Both the position numbers and the translations under genes were made by a program. The notes under the pieces are model-generated. The model did no database searches. It worked only from the letters and a program-made list of their open reading frames with translations, and was not told the origin of the DNA. From positions 102,826 to 166,825 of the forward strand of contig NZ_LMMV01000025.1 in the NCBI RefSeq assembly GCF_001422405.1: a stretch of 64,000 nt of DNA, written 5' to 3'. Shown here piece by piece: positions 52,747 through 62,875 of the stretch. Position 1 is the stretch's first letter, and each line of letters begins with the position of its first letter. Origin of the DNA: Pseudorhodoferax sp. Leaf267 (GTDB lineage: Bacteria > Pseudomonadota > Gammaproteobacteria > Burkholderiales > Burkholderiaceae_C).

Positions 52747-54381
52747 ATGACATCCGCCTCCCCAACGCCCTCCCTGCTGGCCACGCGCCGCGCCGAACTC
52801 ATGGCCGCGCTGGCCGCGCCGCAGGTCTACGACCTGGCCGTGATCGGCGGCGGCGCCACCGGCCTGGGCGTGGCGCTGGACGCGGCTTCGCGCGGTCTGA
52901 AGGTCGTGCTGGTGGAATCGCACGACTTCGCCAAGGGCACCTCCTCGCGTGCCACCAAATTGGTGCACGGCGGGGTGCGCTATTTGGCCCAGGGCAACGT
53001 GGGCCTGGTGCGCGAGGCGCTGCACGAGCGCACGACCTTGCTGTACAACGCGCCGCACCTGGCCCAGCCGCTGGCCTTCGTGATGCCGTTCTATGCGTTC
53101 TGGGAAGGGCCTTTTTACGGCGCCGGGCTCAAGGCCTACGACCTGCTGGCCGGCTCGGCCGGTTTGGGTGCGACCAAGCTGCTGTCGCGCAGCGCAACAC
53201 TGGCGGCATTGCCGAATGTGCGTGCAGACGGCTTGAAGGGCGGCGTGTTGTACTGGGACGGCCAGTTCGACGACGCCCGGCTGGCACTGGCCCTGGCGCG
53301 CACGGCGGCGGCCCAGGGCGCGCTGTTGGTCAATTACTGCGCCGCCACGGGTCTGGCGCACGAGAACGGCCGCATCGCCGGCCTGTCGGTCGAGGACCGC
53401 GAGACCGGCACGCCCTACACCATCCAGGCGCGCTGCGTGGTCAATGCCACCGGCGTGTGGGTCGACGGCCTGCGCCAGCAGGACGCCGCCGCGCTGGACC
53501 GGCCGGTCAAGCCCATGGTGGCGCCCAGCCAGGGCGTGCACGTGGTCGTGGACCGGTCGTTCCTGCCCAGCGACCACGCCCTGCTGGTGCCCAAGACGGC
53601 CGACGGCCGCGTCCTGTTCGCCGTGCCCTGGCTGGGCAAGCTGATCCTGGGCACGACGGACACGCCGCGGCAGGACATTCCGCGCGAGCCTCGGCCGTTT
53701 GCCGAAGAGCTGGACTTCATCCTGCGCGAATCGGCCCGCTACCTGGCCCGGGCGCCGCAGCGCAGCGACGTGCTGAGTTGCTGGGTCGGCCTGCGCCCGC
53801 TGGTCAAGCCGGCCGACGAGGAGGCCGGCGCCACCAAGAAGCTGAGCCGCGAACACACCATCCTGGTCAGCCGCAGTGGCCTGGTCACCGTGACCGGCGG
53901 CAAATGGACGACCTACCGCGCCATGGCCGAGGACGTGCTGGAGCGCTGCTACGACGAAAAGCTGCTGCCCGGGCGCGCGCCCTGCCGCACGCAGCGCCTG
54001 CGCCTGGTCGGCGCCGACGACGTTTTGCCGCAGAACCGCCCGGCCATGAGCGCGGCCCAGGGCGCACAGGGCTACGGCAGCGACTGGCCGGCCGTCGCGG
54101 CGCTGGAAGGCGCCGGCCGCACGCTCGGCGCCGGCCTGACCGAAGCCATGGTGCGCTTTGCCGCGCGCCACGAATACGCCCGCACGGTGGAGGATGTGCT
54201 GGCGCGGCGGGTGCGCCTGCTCTTCCTGGACGCCAGGCAGGCCGCCGACCTGGCACCCGCCGTGGCCGCCATCCTGGAAGAAGAGGGTTGCACGCCGCAG
54301 CTCGATGAATTCCTGGCCCTGGCTGCGTCCTATCTGCTGGATCCCAAGGAAATGGTGCAACGATCGCGTCAAGGCGCTTGA
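52747..54381 (+). CDS. glpD: glycerol-3-phosphate dehydrogenase (aerobic, FAD)
   Basis: GlpD oxidises glycerol 3-phosphate to dihydroxyacetone phosphate at the inner membrane and passes electrons to ubiquinone. The 544-residue protein has the FAD-binding YDLAVIGGGATGLGVALDAASRG (residues about 27-49), GTSSRATKLVHGGVRYLAQG, VVNATGVWVD, ILGTTDTP and VTVTGGKWTTYRAMAEDV. Length and order match GlpD. It is 49 bp after the binding-protein gene. Its stop codon overlaps the -35 box of the ribosomal-protein promoter. Confidence 0.96.
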   Translation: MTSASPTPSLLATRRAELMAALAAPQVYDLAVIGGGATGLGVALDAASRGLKVVLVESHDFAKGTSSRATKLVHGGVRYLAQGNVGLVREALHERTTLLYNAPHLAQPLAFVMPFYAFWEGPFYGAGLKAYDLLAGSAGLGATKLLSRSATLAALPNVRADGLKGGVLYWDGQFDDARLALALARTAAAQGALLVNYCAATGLAHENGRIAGLSVEDRETGTPYTIQARCVVNATGVWVDGLRQQDAAALDRPVKPMVAPSQGVHVVVDRSFLPSDHALLVPKTADGRVLFAVPWLGKLILGTTDTPRQDIPREPRPFAEELDFILRESARYLARAPQRSDVLSCWVGLRPLVKPADEEAGATKKLSREHTILVSRSGLVTVTGGKWTTYRAMAEDVLERCYDEKLLPGRAPCRTQRLRLVGADDVLPQNRPAMSAAQGAQGYGSDWPAVAALEGAGRTLGAGLTEAMVRFAARHEYARTVEDVLARRVRLLFLDARQAADLAPAVAAILEEEGCTPQLDEFLALAASYLLDPKEMVQRSRQGA

Positions 54382-54406
54382 CAGGCGATTTCGAGTTGCA
54401 CATAAT
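54378..54406 (+). promoter_or_regulatory. sigma70-type promoter of the ribosomal-protein cluster
   Basis: TTGACA (54378-54383) and CATAAT (54401-54406) are separated by exactly 17 bases. The -35 box is a perfect consensus and the -10 differs by one base. It overlaps the glpD stop codon and lies about 160 bp before the rplN start, leaving a long untranslated leader. Its strength and place fit the spc-cluster promoter. Confidence 0.8.
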
Positions 54407-54567
54407 CGCGGGCTTCGCCTTAAAAGCGTAGTTCTTGCCCAAACGCGAAGCGTCCCGAGTGGTTCGGGGCGCGGACGACGGGCCCAAGACTGATCAGGTT
54501 GATTTGCAAGTGCCGGGCACGCGCCGGTACGGCGGGTCTTCCCGGTACAAGTTGGGAAATTAAAGAA

Positions 54568-54936
54568 ATGATCCAAACTGAATCCCGGCTGGACGTGGCC
54601 GACAACACGGGCGCGAAATCCGTCCTGTGCATCAAGGTGCTCGGTGGTTCCAAGCGGCGTTATGCCAGCGTGGGCGACATCATCAAGGTGAGCGTCAAGG
54701 AAGCCGCGCCGCGAGGCCGCGTCAAGAAGGGCGAAATCTACAGCGCCGTCGTGGTGCGCACCGCCAAGGGCATCCGCCGCGGTGATGGTTCGCTCGTCAA
54801 ATTCGATGGCAACGCGGCTGTGTTGCTCAATGCAAAGCTGGAGCCTATCGGCACCCGTATCTTTGGACCGGTGACGCGCGAGCTGCGCACCGAGAAGTTC
54901 ATGAAGATCGTGTCCCTGGCTCCTGAAGTTCTGTAA
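54568..54936 (+). CDS. rplN: 50S ribosomal protein L14
   Basis: A 122-residue L14, which binds 23S rRNA at the subunit interface. It begins [27 protein letters not shown] and contains [18 protein letters not shown] and FGPVTRELR, all conserved. The ATG at 54568 follows an AAAGAAA-type site. It is the first gene of the cluster here. rpsQ, which usually precedes it, is not present; glpD is there instead, so the S10 part of the ribosomal genes lies elsewhere. Confidence 0.98.
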   Translation: MIQTESRLDVADNTGAKSVLCIKVLGGSKRRYASVGDIIKVSVKEAAPRGRVKKGEIYSAVVVRTAKGIRRGDGSLVKFDGNAAVLLNAKLEPIGTRIFGPVTRELRTEKFMKIVSLAPEVL

Positions 54937-54945
54937 GGGGACGCC

Positions 54946-55269
54946 ATGAACAAGATTCGCACAGGCGATGAAGTGATCGTGCTGACCGGGCGCGACAAGG
55001 GCAAGCGCGGCAAGGTGCTGGCTCGCAAGGATGACTCGCATCTGTTGGTCGAGGGTGTCAACCTCGTCAAGAAGCATGTCAAGCCGAACCCGCTCAAGGG
55101 CACCACTGGCGGCATCGTGGAAAAGGGCATGCCCATCCACCAGTCCAACGTGGCGATCTTCAATGCCGCGACCGGCAAGGCCGACCGCGTGGGCATCAAG
55201 TTGTCCGAAGACGGCAAGACGCGTTCGCGCATCTACAAGTCCAGCGGCCAAGACATCAAGGTGGCATGA
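54946..55269 (+). CDS. rplX: 50S ribosomal protein L24
   Basis: A 107-residue L24, an early 23S rRNA assembly initiator. It has the KOW motif [19 protein letters not shown] (residues about 7-25) and [13 protein letters not shown]. Nine bases after rplN. Its stop overlaps an ATG that is in frame six bases before the chosen rplE start. Confidence 0.98.
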   Translation: MNKIRTGDEVIVLTGRDKGKRGKVLARKDDSHLLVEGVNLVKKHVKPNPLKGTTGGIVEKGMPIHQSNVAIFNAATGKADRVGIKLSEDGKTRSRIYKSSGQDIKVA

Positions 55270-55271
55270 GC

Positions 55272-55811
55272 ATGGCACGTCTGCAAGAAATCTACCGCGA
55301 CAAGATCGCACCCGAGTTGGTCACGAAGTTCGGCTACAAGTCGCCGATGCAAGTGCCCCGCCTGACCAAGATCACGCTGAACATGGGTGTCAGCGAGGCC
55401 GTGGCCGACAAGAAGATCATGGACAACGCCGTTGGCGACCTGACCAAGATCGCCGGCCAGAAGCCTGTCGTGACCAAGGCCAAGAAAGCCATCGCCGGCT
55501 TCAAGATCCGCGAAGGCCAGGCCATCGGCTGCATGGTGACCCTGCGCGGTGTGAAGATGTACGAGTTTCTGGACCGTTTTGTCACCGTGGCACTGCCCCG
55601 CGTGCGTGACTTCCGCGGGATCAGCGGCCGCGCCTTCGATGGCCGTGGCAACTACAACATCGGCGTCAAAGAACAGATCATCTTCCCTGAGATCGAGTAC
55701 GACAAGGTCGACGCCTTGCGCGGTCTCAACATCAGCATCACCACGACGGCCAAGTCGGACGAAGAGTGCAAGGCACTGCTCGCCGGTTTCCGTTTCCCGT
55801 TCAAGAACTGA
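55272..55811 (+). CDS. rplE: 50S ribosomal protein L5
   Basis: A 179-residue L5, which binds 5S rRNA and contacts the P-site tRNA. Segments [33 protein letters not shown] and [34 protein letters not shown] are conserved. The ATG at 55272 gives the usual MARLQ start; an in-frame ATG at 55266 overlaps the rplX stop and cannot be excluded. Confidence 0.98.
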   Translation: MARLQEIYRDKIAPELVTKFGYKSPMQVPRLTKITLNMGVSEAVADKKIMDNAVGDLTKIAGQKPVVTKAKKAIAGFKIREGQAIGCMVTLRGVKMYEFLDRFVTVALPRVRDFRGISGRAFDGRGNYNIGVKEQIIFPEIEYDKVDALRGLNISITTTAKSDEECKALLAGFRFPFKN

Positions 55812-55819
55812 GGTCATCC

Positions 55820-56125
55820 GTGGCTAAACAAGCTTTGATCCAACGCGAACTGAAGCGGGACCGTCTGGTTGCTAAGTACGCGACGAAACACGCCGAACTG
55901 AAGGCCATCTCCAACGATGCCAAGAAGTCCGACGAAGAGCGCGCTGTGGCTCGCTTGGCCCTGCAAAAGCTGCCGCGCAATGCGAACCCCACGCGTCAGC
56001 GCAACCGTTGCGAAATGACCGGCCGTCCGCGTGGCACGTTCCGCCAGTTCGGTCTGGCCCGCGCCAAGATCCGTGAATTGGCTTTCGCTGGGGACATCCC
56101 CGGCGTGACCAAGGCCAGCTGGTAA
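55820..56125 (+). CDS. rpsN: 30S ribosomal protein S14
   Basis: A 101-residue S14 of the long, zinc-free type: there is no CxxC pair, unlike the short zinc form. It has [31 protein letters not shown], the rRNA-binding core, near residues 60-91. The start is GTG at 55820, read as [10 protein letters not shown]. Eight bases after rplE. Confidence 0.97.
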   Translation: MAKQALIQRELKRDRLVAKYATKHAELKAISNDAKKSDEERAVARLALQKLPRNANPTRQRNRCEMTGRPRGTFRQFGLARAKIRELAFAGDIPGVTKASW

Positions 56126-56143
56126 GCAGGCAGGAGATTCGAT

Positions 56144-56539
56144 ATGAGCATGAGTGATCCCATTGCCGACCTGCTGACCCGCATCCGCAACGCGCAGATG
56201 GTGTCCAAGACCACGGTGTCGCTGCCTTCTTCCAAAGTGAAGATCGCCATCGCCCAGGTGTTGAAGGACGAGGGCTACATCGACGGCTTCCGCGTGAAGA
56301 CCGAAGGTGGCAAGACCGAACTCGAGATTGCGCTGAAGTACTACGCCGGCCGTCCCGTGATCGAACGCATCGAACGCGTCAGCCGCCCCGGCCTGCGCGT
56401 CTACAAGGGCCACGACGCACTGCCCCAGGTCCTGAACGGCCTGGGTGTGGCGATCGTGACCACGCCCAAGGGCGTCATGACCGACCGCAAGGCGCGCGCA
56501 TCCGGTGTGGGTGGCGAAGTCTTGTGCTACGTCGCCTAA
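56144..56539 (+). CDS. rpsH: 30S ribosomal protein S8
   Basis: A 131-residue S8, a primary 16S rRNA binder. In E. coli it also represses the spc operon by binding its mRNA near rplE. Conserved [22 protein letters not shown] and [25 protein letters not shown] are intact. Two in-frame ATG codons at 56144 and 56150 both have AGGAG upstream; MSMSDP is kept. Confidence 0.98.
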   Translation: MSMSDPIADLLTRIRNAQMVSKTTVSLPSSKVKIAIAQVLKDEGYIDGFRVKTEGGKTELEIALKYYAGRPVIERIERVSRPGLRVYKGHDALPQVLNGLGVAIVTTPKGVMTDRKARASGVGGEVLCYVA

Positions 56540-56564
56540 GCCCGGCAGCCAGGAGTAAGAGCAA

Positions 56565-57098
56565 ATGTCTCGAGTAGGAAAAATGCCGGTGTCCATCCCT
56601 TCGGGTGTGGATGTGGTCGTCAAGGACGACCAGATCAGCGTCAAGGGTGCCGGTGGTGCCCTGTCGTTGACCCAAAACCAATTGGTCACGGTCAAGAGCG
56701 AAGGCGGCAAGCTGACCTTCGTTCCCGTCGATGAGTCGCGCGAAGCCAATGCCATGAGCGGCACCATGCGCCAGCTGGTGAACAACATGGTCGTCGGTGT
56801 CAGCAAGGGCTTCGAGAAGAAGCTGACCCTGGTCGGCGTGGGCTACAAGGCCCAGGCCCAGGGCGCCAAGCTGAACCTGGCCGTGGGTTACTCCCACCCC
56901 GTCAACGTCGACATGCCCGCGGGCATCTCGGTCGCCACGCCCGCACCCACGGAAATCGTGATCAAGGGCGCTGACCGTCAACGCGTCGGCCAGATCGCCG
57001 CGGAGATTCGTGCCATCCGTCCGCCAGAACCCTACAAGGGCAAGGGCATCCGCTATGCGGACGAGAAGATCACGATCAAAGAAACGAAGAAGAAGTAA
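56565..57098 (+). CDS. rplF: 50S ribosomal protein L6
   Basis: A 177-residue L6 near the GTPase centre of the large subunit. It starts [17 protein letters not shown], then [27 protein letters not shown] in the second domain and the end [25 protein letters not shown]. Normal length. AGGAG precedes the ATG at 56565. Confidence 0.98.
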   Translation: MSRVGKMPVSIPSGVDVVVKDDQISVKGAGGALSLTQNQLVTVKSEGGKLTFVPVDESREANAMSGTMRQLVNNMVVGVSKGFEKKLTLVGVGYKAQAQGAKLNLAVGYSHPVNVDMPAGISVATPAPTEIVIKGADRQRVGQIAAEIRAIRPPEPYKGKGIRYADEKITIKETKKK

Positions 57099-57109
57099 GG
57101 GGCAGCATC

Positions 57110-57475
57110 ATGTTGACCAAGAAAGAACAACGTTTGCGCCGTGCGCGGCAGACCCGCATCCGGATCGCCACGCAAGGCGTCGCGCGTCTGACCGTGAACC
57201 GCACGAACCTGCACATCTACGCCACCGTGATCTCCGGCGACGGCGCCACGGTGCTGGCCAGCGCATCGACGGCCGAAGCCGGCGTGCGCAAGGAACTCGG
57301 CGGCTCGGGCAAGGGTGGCAATGCCGCCGCGGCCCAGGCCATCGGCAAGCTGATCGCCGAGAAGGCCAAGGCTGCCGGCGTCGAGAAGGTTGCCTTCGAC
57401 CGCTCCGGTTTCGCCTACCACGGCCGCGTCAAGGCTCTGGCCGATGCAGCCCGTGAAGCCGGCTTGCAGTTCTAA
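57110..57475 (+). CDS. rplR: 50S ribosomal protein L18
   Basis: A 121-residue L18 that holds 5S rRNA in the central protuberance with L5. [16 protein letters not shown] at the N-terminus is basic and binds rRNA. Then [11 protein letters not shown] and the end [26 protein letters not shown]. Eleven bases after rplF. Confidence 0.98.
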   Translation: MLTKKEQRLRRARQTRIRIATQGVARLTVNRTNLHIYATVISGDGATVLASASTAEAGVRKELGGSGKGGNAAAAQAIGKLIAEKAKAAGVEKVAFDRSGFAYHGRVKALADAAREAGLQF

Positions 57476-57492
57476 CGAGATCGGACACCATC

Positions 57493-58017
57493 ATGGCAAG
57501 AATGCAAGGGAAGATGCAGGGCAAGGCTGAAGGGCCTGAGGACGGCCTGCGCGAGAAGATGATCGCGGTCAACCGCGTGACCAAGGTGGTCAAGGGTGGC
57601 CGTATCCTCGGTTTCGCCGCGTTGACCGTGGTCGGCGACGGCGATGGCCGCGTCGGCATGGGCAAGGGCAAGTCCAAGGAAGTGCCGGCAGCCGTGCAAA
57701 AGGCGATGGAAGAAGCCCGTCGCAACATGGTCAAGGTCACGCTGAAGAACGGCACCGTGTTCCACAAGGTGTACGGTCACCACGGCGCGGCCAACGTCAT
57801 GATGGCGCCGGCGCCCAAGGGTACTGGCATCATTGCCGGCGGCCCGATGCGCGCGGTGTTCGAAGTCCTGGGCGTGACCGACGTCGTGGCCAAGAGCCAC
57901 GGCTCGTCCAACCCGTACAACATGGTGCGTGCAACGCTGGATGCGCTGCGCAACTCCACCACGCCGGCAGAAATTGCCGCCAAGCGCGGCAAGACGGTCG
58001 AAGAGATCCTCGGCTGA
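57493..58017 (+). CDS. rpsE: 30S ribosomal protein S5
   Basis: A 174-residue S5, important for decoding accuracy. Segments [49 protein letters not shown] (shown here only as markers near residues 21-68) and [16 protein letters not shown] are conserved. The loop where spectinomycin-resistance changes occur reads VVKGGR, the normal sequence. Confidence 0.97.
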   Translation: MARMQGKMQGKAEGPEDGLREKMIAVNRVTKVVKGGRILGFAALTVVGDGDGRVGMGKGKSKEVPAAVQKAMEEARRNMVKVTLKNGTVFHKVYGHHGAANVMMAPAPKGTGIIAGGPMRAVFEVLGVTDVVAKSHGSSNPYNMVRATLDALRNSTTPAEIAAKRGKTVEEILG

Positions 58018-58030
58018 GCAAGGGACTGAT

Positions 58031-58213
58031 ATGACTACCCAACAAACCGTCAAGGTGCAACTGGTGCGCAGCCCCATTGGCACCAAGGAATCGCACCGCG
58101 CCACCGTGCGTGGTCTCGGTCTGCGCAAGCTCAACGGCGTGCGTGAACTGCAGGACACGGCCGAAGTGCGCGGCATGATCAACAAGATCAGCTACCTGGT
58201 CAAGGTTCTCTGA
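58031..58213 (+). CDS. rpmD: 50S ribosomal protein L30
   Basis: A 60-residue L30. It has [28 protein letters not shown] and the end [13 protein letters not shown], the whole conserved core. The ATG at 58031 gives MTTQQTVK; the open frame extends upstream within rpsE, but the extra residues are not L30. Thirteen bases after rpsE. Confidence 0.97.
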   Translation: MTTQQTVKVQLVRSPIGTKESHRATVRGLGLRKLNGVRELQDTAEVRGMINKISYLVKVL

Positions 58214-58223
58214 GAGGTCGATG

Positions 58224-58655
58224 ATGGAACTCAATGGCATCCAGCCGGCCGCAGGCGCCAAGCACGCCAAGCGCCGTGTCGGCCGTGGCATCGGCTCCGG
58301 CCTGGGCAAGACCGCAGGCCGTGGTCACAAGGGTCAGAAGTCGCGCGCCGGTGGCTACCACAAGGTGGGCTTCGAGGGCGGTCAAATGCCCATGCAGCGT
58401 CGCCTGCCCAAGCGTGGCTTCAAGTCGCACCTGCTGCAGTTCAACGCCGAGGTCACGCTGACGTCGCTCGAGCTGCTGGACGCGGCCGAAGTGGACATCC
58501 TGACGCTGAAGCAAGCCGGCCTGGTTGGCCAGCTGGCCAAGGTCGTCAAGGTCATCAACACGGGCAAGCTGGCACGTGCCGTCAAGCTGACGGGCATCGG
58601 CGCCACCTCAGGTGCCAAGGCTGCGATCGAAGCAGCCGGCGGCAGCCTGGCCTGA
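58224..58655 (+). CDS. rplO: 50S ribosomal protein L15
   Basis: A 143-residue L15. The N-terminal rRNA-binding stretch [26 protein letters not shown] is rich in Gly and Lys, followed by [18 protein letters not shown]. Two adjacent ATG codons at 58221 and 58224 both fit; MELNGIQP is the family start. Ten bases after rpmD. Confidence 0.97.
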   Translation: MELNGIQPAAGAKHAKRRVGRGIGSGLGKTAGRGHKGQKSRAGGYHKVGFEGGQMPMQRRLPKRGFKSHLLQFNAEVTLTSLELLDAAEVDILTLKQAGLVGQLAKVVKVINTGKLARAVKLTGIGATSGAKAAIEAAGGSLA

Positions 58656-58682
58656 ACGCGGTCGTGAACAAGGATCTGCCCG

Positions 58683-59993
58683 GTGGCCACTAACGCAGCC
58701 AATATTGCAAAGACCGGCAAGTTCGGCGACCTGCGTCGCCGGCTGGTCTTTCTGTTGCTCGCGCTCGTGGTCTACCGTGCCGGGGCCCATATCCCCGTGC
58801 CCGGCATCAACCCCGAGCAGCTGCAGCAGTTGTTCAGCGGCCAGCAGGGCGGCATCCTGAGCCTGTTCAACATGTTCTCGGGTGGCGCTTTGTCGCGCTT
58901 CACCGTGTTCGCGTTGGGCATCATGCCGTACATCTCGGCGTCGATCATCATGCAGTTGATGACCTACGTCGTGCCGACCTTCGAGCAGATGAAGAAGGAA
59001 GGCGAGGCAGGTCGTCGCAAGATCACGCAGTACACGCGCTACGGGACGCTGGGCCTGGCGCTGTTCCAGTCGCTGTCGATCGCGATCGCACTCGAGAGCT
59101 CGGCAGGCCTGGTGATTTCTCCGGGCTTCGGCTTCCGCATGACGGCGGTGGTGAGCCTGACGGCGGGCACCATGTTCCTGATGTGGCTGGGTGAGCAGAT
59201 CACCGAGCGTGGTCTGGGCAACGGCATCTCGATCCTGATCTTCGCCGGCATCGCCGCGGGCCTGCCCGGCTCCATCGGTGGTCTGCTGGAGTTGGTGCGC
59301 ACCGGTGCGATGAGCATCATCGTGGCCCTGCTGATCGTGATCGTGGTTGCCCTGGTGACCTACTTCGTGGTGTTCGTGGAGCGCGGGCAGCGCAAGATCC
59401 TGGTGAACTACGCACGCCGTCAGGTGGGCAACAAGGTATACGGGGGCCAGTCCTCGCACCTGCCGCTCAAGCTGAACATGGCTGGCGTGATCCCGCCGAT
59501 CTTCGCGTCGTCTATCATCCTGCTGCCGGCAACGGTGGTGAGCTGGGTCAGTTCCGGCGACTCCATGCGCTGGCTCAAGGACATCGCAGGCATGCTGAGC
59601 CCCGGCCAGCCGATCTATGTGATGTTCTACGCTGCGGCGATCATCTTCTTCTGTTTCTTCTACACAGCGTTGGTGTTCAACAGCCGTGAGACAGCGGACA
59701 ACCTGAAGAAGAGCGGCGCGTTCATTCCAGGCATCCGCCCGGGTGAGCAGACCGCACGCTACATCGACAAGATCCTGTTGCGGCTGACCTTGGCGGGCGC
59801 GATCTACATCACCTTCGTCTGCCTGCTGCCGGAATTTCTGATTCTCAAGTACAACGTGCCGTTCTATTTCGGTGGCACGTCCTTGCTGATCATCGTGGTG
59901 GTGACCATGGACTTCATGGCCCAGGTACAGAACTACATGATGTCGCAGCAGTACGAGTCCTTGCTCAAGAAGGCCAACTTCAAGGGCGGTTGA
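58683..59993 (+). CDS. secY: protein translocase subunit SecY
   Basis: The 436-residue core of the Sec channel in the inner membrane, with ten helices. Markers are [24 protein letters not shown] (first helix), the plug and second helix region [31 protein letters not shown], and YANTRQVG-like [15 protein letters not shown] in a cytoplasmic loop that contacts SecA and the ribosome. The start is GTG at 58683, 27 bases after rplO. Confidence 0.97.
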   Translation: MATNAANIAKTGKFGDLRRRLVFLLLALVVYRAGAHIPVPGINPEQLQQLFSGQQGGILSLFNMFSGGALSRFTVFALGIMPYISASIIMQLMTYVVPTFEQMKKEGEAGRRKITQYTRYGTLGLALFQSLSIAIALESSAGLVISPGFGFRMTAVVSLTAGTMFLMWLGEQITERGLGNGISILIFAGIAAGLPGSIGGLLELVRTGAMSIIVALLIVIVVALVTYFVVFVERGQRKILVNYARRQVGNKVYGGQSSHLPLKLNMAGVIPPIFASSIILLPATVVSWVSSGDSMRWLKDIAGMLSPGQPIYVMFYAAAIIFFCFFYTALVFNSRETADNLKKSGAFIPGIRPGEQTARYIDKILLRLTLAGAIYITFVCLLPEFLILKYNVPFYFGGTSLLIIVVVTMDFMAQVQNYMMSQQYESLLKKANFKGG

Positions 59994-60053
59994 GATTGAC
60001 ATGTCACCCACATGGCGTGGGTTGAAACGGTTAAACAGTTTTAGGAGAGAGTT

Positions 60054-60167
60054 ATGAGAGTTTCGGCTTCGGTCAAGGCAATTTGCCGCAACTGCAAAGT
60101 CATCCGCCGCAAGGGTGTGGTTCGTGTGATCTGCACCGATCCGCGTCACAAGCAGCGCCAAGGCTAA
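60054..60167 (+). CDS. rpmJ: 50S ribosomal protein L36
   Basis: A 37-residue protein: [14 protein letters not shown] at the start, then [13 protein letters not shown] and [10 protein letters not shown]. The zinc ligands Cys11, Cys14, Cys27 and a following His are all there, so it is the zinc form. AGGAGAG precedes the ATG at 60054. No infA gene lies between secY and rpmJ, only 60 bases. Confidence 0.97.
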   Translation: MRVSASVKAICRNCKVIRRKGVVRVICTDPRHKQRQG

Positions 60168-60189
60168 GCGAGAGTTACAAGAGGACGTT

Positions 60190-60555
60190 ATGGCACGTAT
60201 TGCTGGTATCAACATTCCGCCGCATCAGCACGCTGAGATCGGCCTGACCGCTATCTTCGGAATCGGCCGCACGCGTGCGCGCCAGATCTGCGAAGCCACT
60301 GGCATCGCTTACTCGAAGAAGGTCAAGGACCTGACCGACGGCGACCTGGAGAAGCTGCGCGACCAGATCGCCCAGTTCACGATCGAAGGCGATCTGCGCC
60401 GCGAAACCACGATGAACATCAAGCGTTTGATGGACATCGGCTGCTACCGCGGTTTCCGCCATCGCCGTGGCCTGCCCATGCGTGGCCAGCGTACGCGCAC
60501 CAACGCCCGTACCCGCAAGGGTCCGCGCAAGGCCGCCCAGGCCCTGAAGAAGTAA
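60190..60555 (+). CDS. rpsM: 30S ribosomal protein S13
   Basis: A 121-residue S13 in the head of the small subunit, contacting L5 and tRNA. It starts [26 protein letters not shown] and ends in the basic [21 protein letters not shown] tail. First gene of the alpha part of the cluster. 22 bases after rpmJ. Confidence 0.98.
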   Translation: MARIAGINIPPHQHAEIGLTAIFGIGRTRARQICEATGIAYSKKVKDLTDGDLEKLRDQIAQFTIEGDLRRETTMNIKRLMDIGCYRGFRHRRGLPMRGQRTRTNARTRKGPRKAAQALKK

Positions 60556-60573
60556 AGAGATTGAGAGAACACC

Positions 60574-60978
60574 ATGGCTAAGCAACCGTCGAACAACGCC
60601 GCGCAACGCGTGCGCAAGAAGGTCCGCAAGAACGTCTCCGACGGTGTTGCGCACGTGCACGCGTCGTTCAACAACACGATCATCACGATCACGGACCGCC
60701 AGGGCAACGCTCTGTCCTGGGCCTCGTCGGGTGGTCAAGGCTTCAAGGGCTCGCGCAAGTCGACGCCGTTTGCTGCCCAGGTGGCCTCCGAAGTCGCTGG
60801 CCGTGCCGCGATCGAACAAGGCATCAAGAACCTGGACGTCGAGATCAAGGGCCCCGGGCCTGGCCGCGAATCGTCCGTGCGCGCCCTGGGCGCCCTGGGC
60901 ATCCGCATCACGTCGATCTCCGACGTGACGCCGGTTCCGCACAACGGCTGCCGCCCGCAAAAGCGCCGCCGCATCTGA
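60574..60978 (+). CDS. rpsK: 30S ribosomal protein S11
   Basis: A 134-residue S11 in the platform near the mRNA exit. [42 protein letters not shown] (conserved block near residues 30-70) and [13 protein letters not shown] are intact, with the basic end [11 protein letters not shown]. 18 bases after rpsM. A 93-base spacer with two hairpins follows. Confidence 0.98.
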   Translation: MAKQPSNNAAQRVRKKVRKNVSDGVAHVHASFNNTIITITDRQGNALSWASSGGQGFKGSRKSTPFAAQVASEVAGRAAIEQGIKNLDVEIKGPGPGRESSVRALGALGIRITSISDVTPVPHNGCRPQKRRRI

Positions 60979-61006
60979 GTTTTTCGTTTTCACAACTAAG
61001 CCCACC

Positions 61007-61049
61007 GCCGCCGGCCACTGACCGGCGGCTCCCATGGCGCATGCCATGG
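61007..61049 (+). promoter_or_regulatory. two adjacent hairpins in the rpsK-rpsD spacer
   Basis: GCCGCCGG (61007-61014) pairs with CCGGCGGC (61022-61029) around a seven-base loop. CCATGGC (61032-61038) pairs with GCCATGG (61043-61049) around GCAT. Both stems are perfect. They sit 23 bases before the rpsD GTG start. No T-run follows, so they are not a classical terminator. A translational control or RNA-stability role is inferred. Confidence 0.5.
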
Positions 61050-61071
61050 CAGCAGAGATAAAGGACACCAA

Positions 61072-61695
61072 GTGGCACGCTACCTCGGCCCCAAGGCCAA
61101 ACTTTCCCGCCGCGAAGGCACCGACCTGTTCCTGAAGAGCGCCCGCCGCTCGATCAGCGACAAGGCGAAGTTCGACTCCAAGCCGGGTCAGCACGGCCGC
61201 ACCTCTGGTTCGCGCACCTCCGACTTCGGCCTGCAACTGCGTGAAAAGCAGAAGGTCAAGCGCATGTACGGCGTGCTGGAAAAGCAGTTCCGCCGCTACT
61301 TCGAGGAAGCCGACCGTCGCCGTGGCAACACCGGCGCCAACCTGCTGTTCCTGCTGGAATCGCGCCTGGACAACGTCGTCTACCGCATGGGCTTCGGCTC
61401 GACCCGCGCCGAAGCACGCCAACTGGTGTCGCACAAGGCGATCACGGTCAACGGCCAGAGCGTCAACATCCCGTCGTACATGGTCAAGACCGGCGACGTC
61501 GTGGCTGTGCGCGACAAGTCCAAGAAGCAGAACCGCATCGTCGAAGCGCTGCAGTTGGCCCAGCAGGTCGGCATCCCGGCGTGGGTGGAAGTCAGCCTGG
61601 ACAAGGCTGAAGGTACCTTCAAGAAGGTTCCTGACCGCGACGAGTTCGGCGCCGACATCAACGAATCGTTGATCGTCGAGTTGTACTCGCGCTAA
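61072..61695 (+). CDS. rpsD: 30S ribosomal protein S4
   Basis: A 207-residue S4, a 16S rRNA assembly protein and, in E. coli, the repressor of the alpha operon. It begins [21 protein letters not shown], and the S4 domain is at [44 protein letters not shown] (block near residues 95-140). The start is GTG at 61072 with AAAGGA upstream. Unusually long spacers flank it on both sides compared with the rest of the cluster. Confidence 0.98.
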   Translation: MARYLGPKAKLSRREGTDLFLKSARRSISDKAKFDSKPGQHGRTSGSRTSDFGLQLREKQKVKRMYGVLEKQFRRYFEEADRRRGNTGANLLFLLESRLDNVVYRMGFGSTRAEARQLVSHKAITVNGQSVNIPSYMVKTGDVVAVRDKSKKQNRIVEALQLAQQVGIPAWVEVSLDKAEGTFKKVPDRDEFGADINESLIVELYSR

Positions 61696-61746
61696 GTCGA
61701 ATATCGACTGATTTCATTCCTGGGCCATCAGGGCACTGCGGCCCAG
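61695..61746 (+). promoter_or_regulatory. hairpins between rpsD and rpoA
   Basis: AGTCGA (61695-61700) pairs with TCGACT (61704-61709) right after the rpsD stop. CTGGGCC (61720-61726) pairs with GGCCCAG (61740-61746) around a 13-base loop. They lie in a 105-base spacer before rpoA. Neither has a following T-run. Possible attenuation or processing sites; function inferred only. Confidence 0.4.
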
Positions 61747-61800
61747 GCACTTCACCAGCCTTACCGGTGTAACGAGCTGGGGGTATTGAGAGGAAGCTGC

Positions 61801-62790
61801 ATGCAAACGAATTTGCTGAAACCCAAAGCCATCAATGTCGAGCAACTGGGCCTGAACCGGGCCAAGGTCGCTCTGGAGCCGTTCGAGCGCGGCTATGGTC
61901 ACACGCTGGGCAACGCGCTGCGCCGGGTCCTGCTGTCGTCGATGGTGGGCTATTCGGCAACCGAAGTCACGATCGCCGGCGTGCTGCACGAGTACTCGTC
62001 CATCGACGGTGTGCAAGAGGATGTGGTCAACATCCTGTTGAACCTCAAGGGCGTGGTGTTCAAGCTGCATAACCGTGACGAGGTCACGCTGAGCCTGCGC
62101 AAGGACGGCGAAGGCGTGGTCACGGCGGCCGACATCCAGACGCCGCACGACGTCGAGATCATCAACCCTGAGCATGTCATCGCTACGCTGTCGCAAGGCG
62201 GCAAGCTGGACATGCAGATCAAGGTCGAAAAGGGCCGCGGCTATGTGCCGGGCAGCATGCGCCGCCATGGCGACGAGCAGACCAAGTCGATCGGCCGCAT
62301 CGTGCTGGACGCCTCGTTCTCGCCTGTCAAGCGCGTGAGCTACACGGTCGAAAGCGCCCGCGTCGAACAGCGCACCGACCTGGACAAGCTGGTTGTCGAG
62401 ATCGAGACCAACGGTGCGATCACTGCAGAAGATGCCGTGCGTGCATCGGCCAAGATCCTGGTCGAACAGCTGGCCGTGTTCGCACAGCTGGAAGGCAGCG
62501 AGCTGGCAGCGTTCGACGCACCCGCACCGCGCGGCAATGCGCAGTTCGATCCCATCCTGCTGCGTCCTGTCGACGAACTCGAACTGACGGTGCGCTCGGC
62601 CAACTGCCTGAAGGCCGAGAACATCTACTACATCGGCGACCTGATTCAGCGCACCGAGAACGAGTTGTTGAAGACGCCGAACCTCGGCCGCAAATCCTTG
62701 AACGAAATCAAGGAAGTGCTGGCTTCGCGTGGGCTGACCCTGGGCATGAAGCTGGAAAGCTGGCCGCCCGCAGGTCTGGACAAGCGCTGA
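61801..62790 (+). CDS. rpoA: DNA-directed RNA polymerase subunit alpha
   Basis: A 329-residue alpha subunit that dimerises to start RNA polymerase assembly. The N-terminal domain has [31 protein letters not shown] (about residues 28-58). The C-terminal domain has [53 protein letters not shown] (block near residues 258-310), which binds UP elements and activators. ATG at 61801, with GAGAGGAAG upstream. Confidence 0.98.
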   Translation: MQTNLLKPKAINVEQLGLNRAKVALEPFERGYGHTLGNALRRVLLSSMVGYSATEVTIAGVLHEYSSIDGVQEDVVNILLNLKGVVFKLHNRDEVTLSLRKDGEGVVTAADIQTPHDVEIINPEHVIATLSQGGKLDMQIKVEKGRGYVPGSMRRHGDEQTKSIGRIVLDASFSPVKRVSYTVESARVEQRTDLDKLVVEIETNGAITAEDAVRASAKILVEQLAVFAQLEGSELAAFDAPAPRGNAQFDPILLRPVDELELTVRSANCLKAENIYYIGDLIQRTENELLKTPNLGRKSLNEIKEVLASRGLTLGMKLESWPPAGLDKR

Positions 62791-62875
62791 CATTTTGAAG
62801 AACCCGCTGCGGCGGGAATGTGCACGGGTGGTACCTGATACGGCCATCCTTTTAATAAGCTAAAGGAAAAGCACC

